Of a stretch of DNA of 15,147 nucleotides, positions 14,021 to 15,147 are shown piece by piece. The notes beneath the pieces are model-generated. The model was not told the origin of the DNA. It did no database searches and saw nothing but the letters and a program-made list of their open reading frames with translations. Origin of the DNA: Armatimonadota bacterium (GTDB taxonomy: Bacteria > Cloacimonadota > Cloacimonadia > Cloacimonadales > TCS61); NCBI GenBank assembly GCA_030612605.1, contig JAUWNO010000012.1, positions 1 to 15,147 on the forward strand, read 5' to 3'. Positions within the stretch are counted from its first letter, which is position 1. Each line of letters starts with the position of its first letter. The translations under genes were made by a program, and so were the position numbers.

Positions 14021-14977
14021 TTATTCTCCTAATTCTTTTAATCTTTTCAATCTATCAGGTTCATTTTGTTGCAGCCAGTTATCTTTGGAAAGATATTCGA
14101 AAGCCAGTTGGAAATATTTCTTAGCTTCCGGTTGGTTATTTTTTATCAGATTTAATTCACCCAATTCTTCAAAAACATATCCGTCCTGGTCAAGTTGCTT
14201 CTCTTCAAATTCTTTTTTCAAAGCAAGTTGTATTTCCAGAGCTTCATCAATTCTTTCCAATGACCTGAAAGTTCTGGCTATGTTCCATTTCTGAATTCTT
14301 ATGCTATATTCATCATTAATTTCCTGACGCCATTTTAAAGCTTTTTCAAATAATTCCAAAGCTTTTTCATATTGCTGCATATCATGATAAGTCCAGCCAA
14401 TATTGTTATAAAGAGGTCCCAGCCAACCTTTAGCTCTTTTGTCTTCTGTTTTTTCAGTAAGGTCAAGAGCTTTTAAAGACCACTCAAGTTGTTTCTCTGG
14501 AGGAACTACAATGCCCATCATATGAGCTGCATCGATAGCATACAAATCCAAGTTGTTTGCATTACCGAATTTCCATGCTTCTAAAAATAACGGTTTAGCT
14601 TTATCGGAAAAACCTGATGAATTGTAAACCCGTCCGCGTTCCAGAAGATAACGAACTTTTGCTGTTTTCAAATCTTCTGTTAATAGCATTTCAGCTTCAT
14701 CCAGGGTTTTGTGTGCTTCATCAAATTTTCCCTGCAAACCTTGTGCACGCGCAATCTGTGTAAGAAGTTCCACATGATACCCCGCATCATAGGTGAACTC
14801 AGCAGAATTTTTTAAAAGAGGTAAAATCTCTTTAAATTTTGCTTCTGTCACGTCCGGATTTCGATAATCCCACATTGCATCAAAGTTTGGAAAAGGATTG
14901 ATTCCTTTGTTTGATTCTTTTTTCATTGAGCAACCTCCTATGAAAATTAAAATTAAAAAAATAATAATCTTTCTCAT
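14021..14977 (-). CDS. TPR-repeat lipoprotein
   Basis: A 318-residue exported lipoprotein. A short hydrophobic signal (residues 2-14) ends in the lipobox IGGC with C16 as lipid-attachment residue. The mature part is almost wholly helical, with tetratricopeptide repeats. The clearest is NNIGWTYHDMQQYEKALELF (about 191-210), and weaker units precede and follow it (for example KFDEAHKTLDEAEMLL near 78-93 and NNQPEAKKYFQLAFEYL near the end). TPR lipoproteins serve as scaffolds for envelope complexes; the partner here is unknown. The ATG has GAGGTG five nt upstream, a good ribosome binding site. It lies 205 bp upstream of the AI-2E-family gene and is probably a separate unit. Confidence 0.85.
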   Translation of the reverse strand: MRKIIIFLILIFIGGCSMKKESNKGINPFPNFDAMWDYRNPDVTEAKFKEILPLLKNSAEFTYDAGYHVELLTQIARAQGLQGKFDEAHKTLDEAEMLLTEDLKTAKVRYLLERGRVYNSSGFSDKAKPLFLEAWKFGNANNLDLYAIDAAHMMGIVVPPEKQLEWSLKALDLTEKTEDKRAKGWLGPLYNNIGWTYHDMQQYEKALELFEKALKWRQEINDEYSIRIQKWNIARTFRSLERIDEALEIQLALKKEFEEKQLDQDGYVFEELGELNLIKNNQPEAKKYFQLAFEYLSKDNWLQQNEPDRLKRLKELGE

Positions 14978-15147
14978 TTTTTCACCTCGCTTTTGTTAAT
15001 TTTTTAAGAGTTCTGCATAATTGGGTGTTTTTGAGAATAATGAGAAAAAATCATAAAATCCAATTATTCAACTCATCCCCACAGTGAACCCAGTGAAATA
15101 AAAGACAGATTTCACGAGTTAAAAATAAAAAAAGAGATTTCACGTGG
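14978..15147. other. Spacer at the right edge with short direct repeats
   Basis: This 170-bp gene-free stretch lies upstream of the TPR lipoprotein. It holds AGATTTCACG twice (15107-15116 and 15135-15144, 28 bp apart) and CAGTGAA twice, 9 bp apart (15082-15088, 15091-15097). The CACGTG near the edge suggests that a repeat continues beyond the window. No promoter was identified with confidence. Confidence 0.4.

Overview
The window is AT-rich, roughly one third G+C by eye, and looks like bacterial chromosome from an uncultivated Gram-negative of the Cloacimonadota (WWE1) type or a neighbour in the Fibrobacteres-Chlorobi-Bacteroidetes sphere. Three things point that way: a large secreted Asp-box protein ending in a Por/type IX-like C-terminal sorting domain (YPNPFNP motif), lipoproteins with a classical lipobox, and the folP-cdaA gene pair familiar from Bacteroidetes-like genomes. 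The phylum is an inference; no rRNA or other taxonomic marker is present. I see no tRNA, rRNA, CRISPR array, phage or transposase gene.

Layout. (1) Positions 1-5131, minus strand. Transcription runs from a chorismate synthase fused to a complete chorismate mutase, to a fused 3-dehydroquinate dehydratase/shikimate dehydrogenase, to a transglutaminase-like lipoprotein whose start overlaps the previous stop by 4 bases. After a 151-bp gap comes a pyrimidine-nucleoside phosphorylase cut by the window edge. Two fused proteins thus carry four shikimate/aromatic activities. (2) Positions 5132-5481 form a 350-bp divergent gene-free region full of degenerate repeats and inverted repeats. (3) Positions 5482-8076, plus strand: folP, cdaA and coaE overlap one another and form one transcription unit (folate, c-di-AMP, coenzyme A). 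(4) Positions 8126-11443, plus strand, form an envelope/secretion group: an 880-aa Asp-box propeller protein, a 54-aa membrane peptide and a 144-aa exported probable outer-membrane protein. (5) Positions 11534-14977, minus strand: a TPR lipoprotein, then an AI-2E-family membrane protein and, 2 bp after it, a PDZ/radical-SAM/DUF512 protein.

The most striking observations are: the chorismate synthase-chorismate mutase fusion, in which every catalytic residue of the mutase can be matched without a gap; a 43-bp near-perfect palindrome lying in frame inside coaE, reminiscent of the protein-coding palindromic elements of Rickettsia, with a possible intergenic relative at 663-688; a 7-residue G+C-rich insertion in the sorting domain of the Asp-box protein; an inverted pair of small hairpin repeats inside the aro operon, one of which supplies the Shine-Dalgarno sequence of the next gene; and an altered RHR motif (RHL) in the diadenylate cyclase. 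No complete new defence or mobile system is visible. The novelty lies in gene fusions and in small repeats colonising both genes and spacers.
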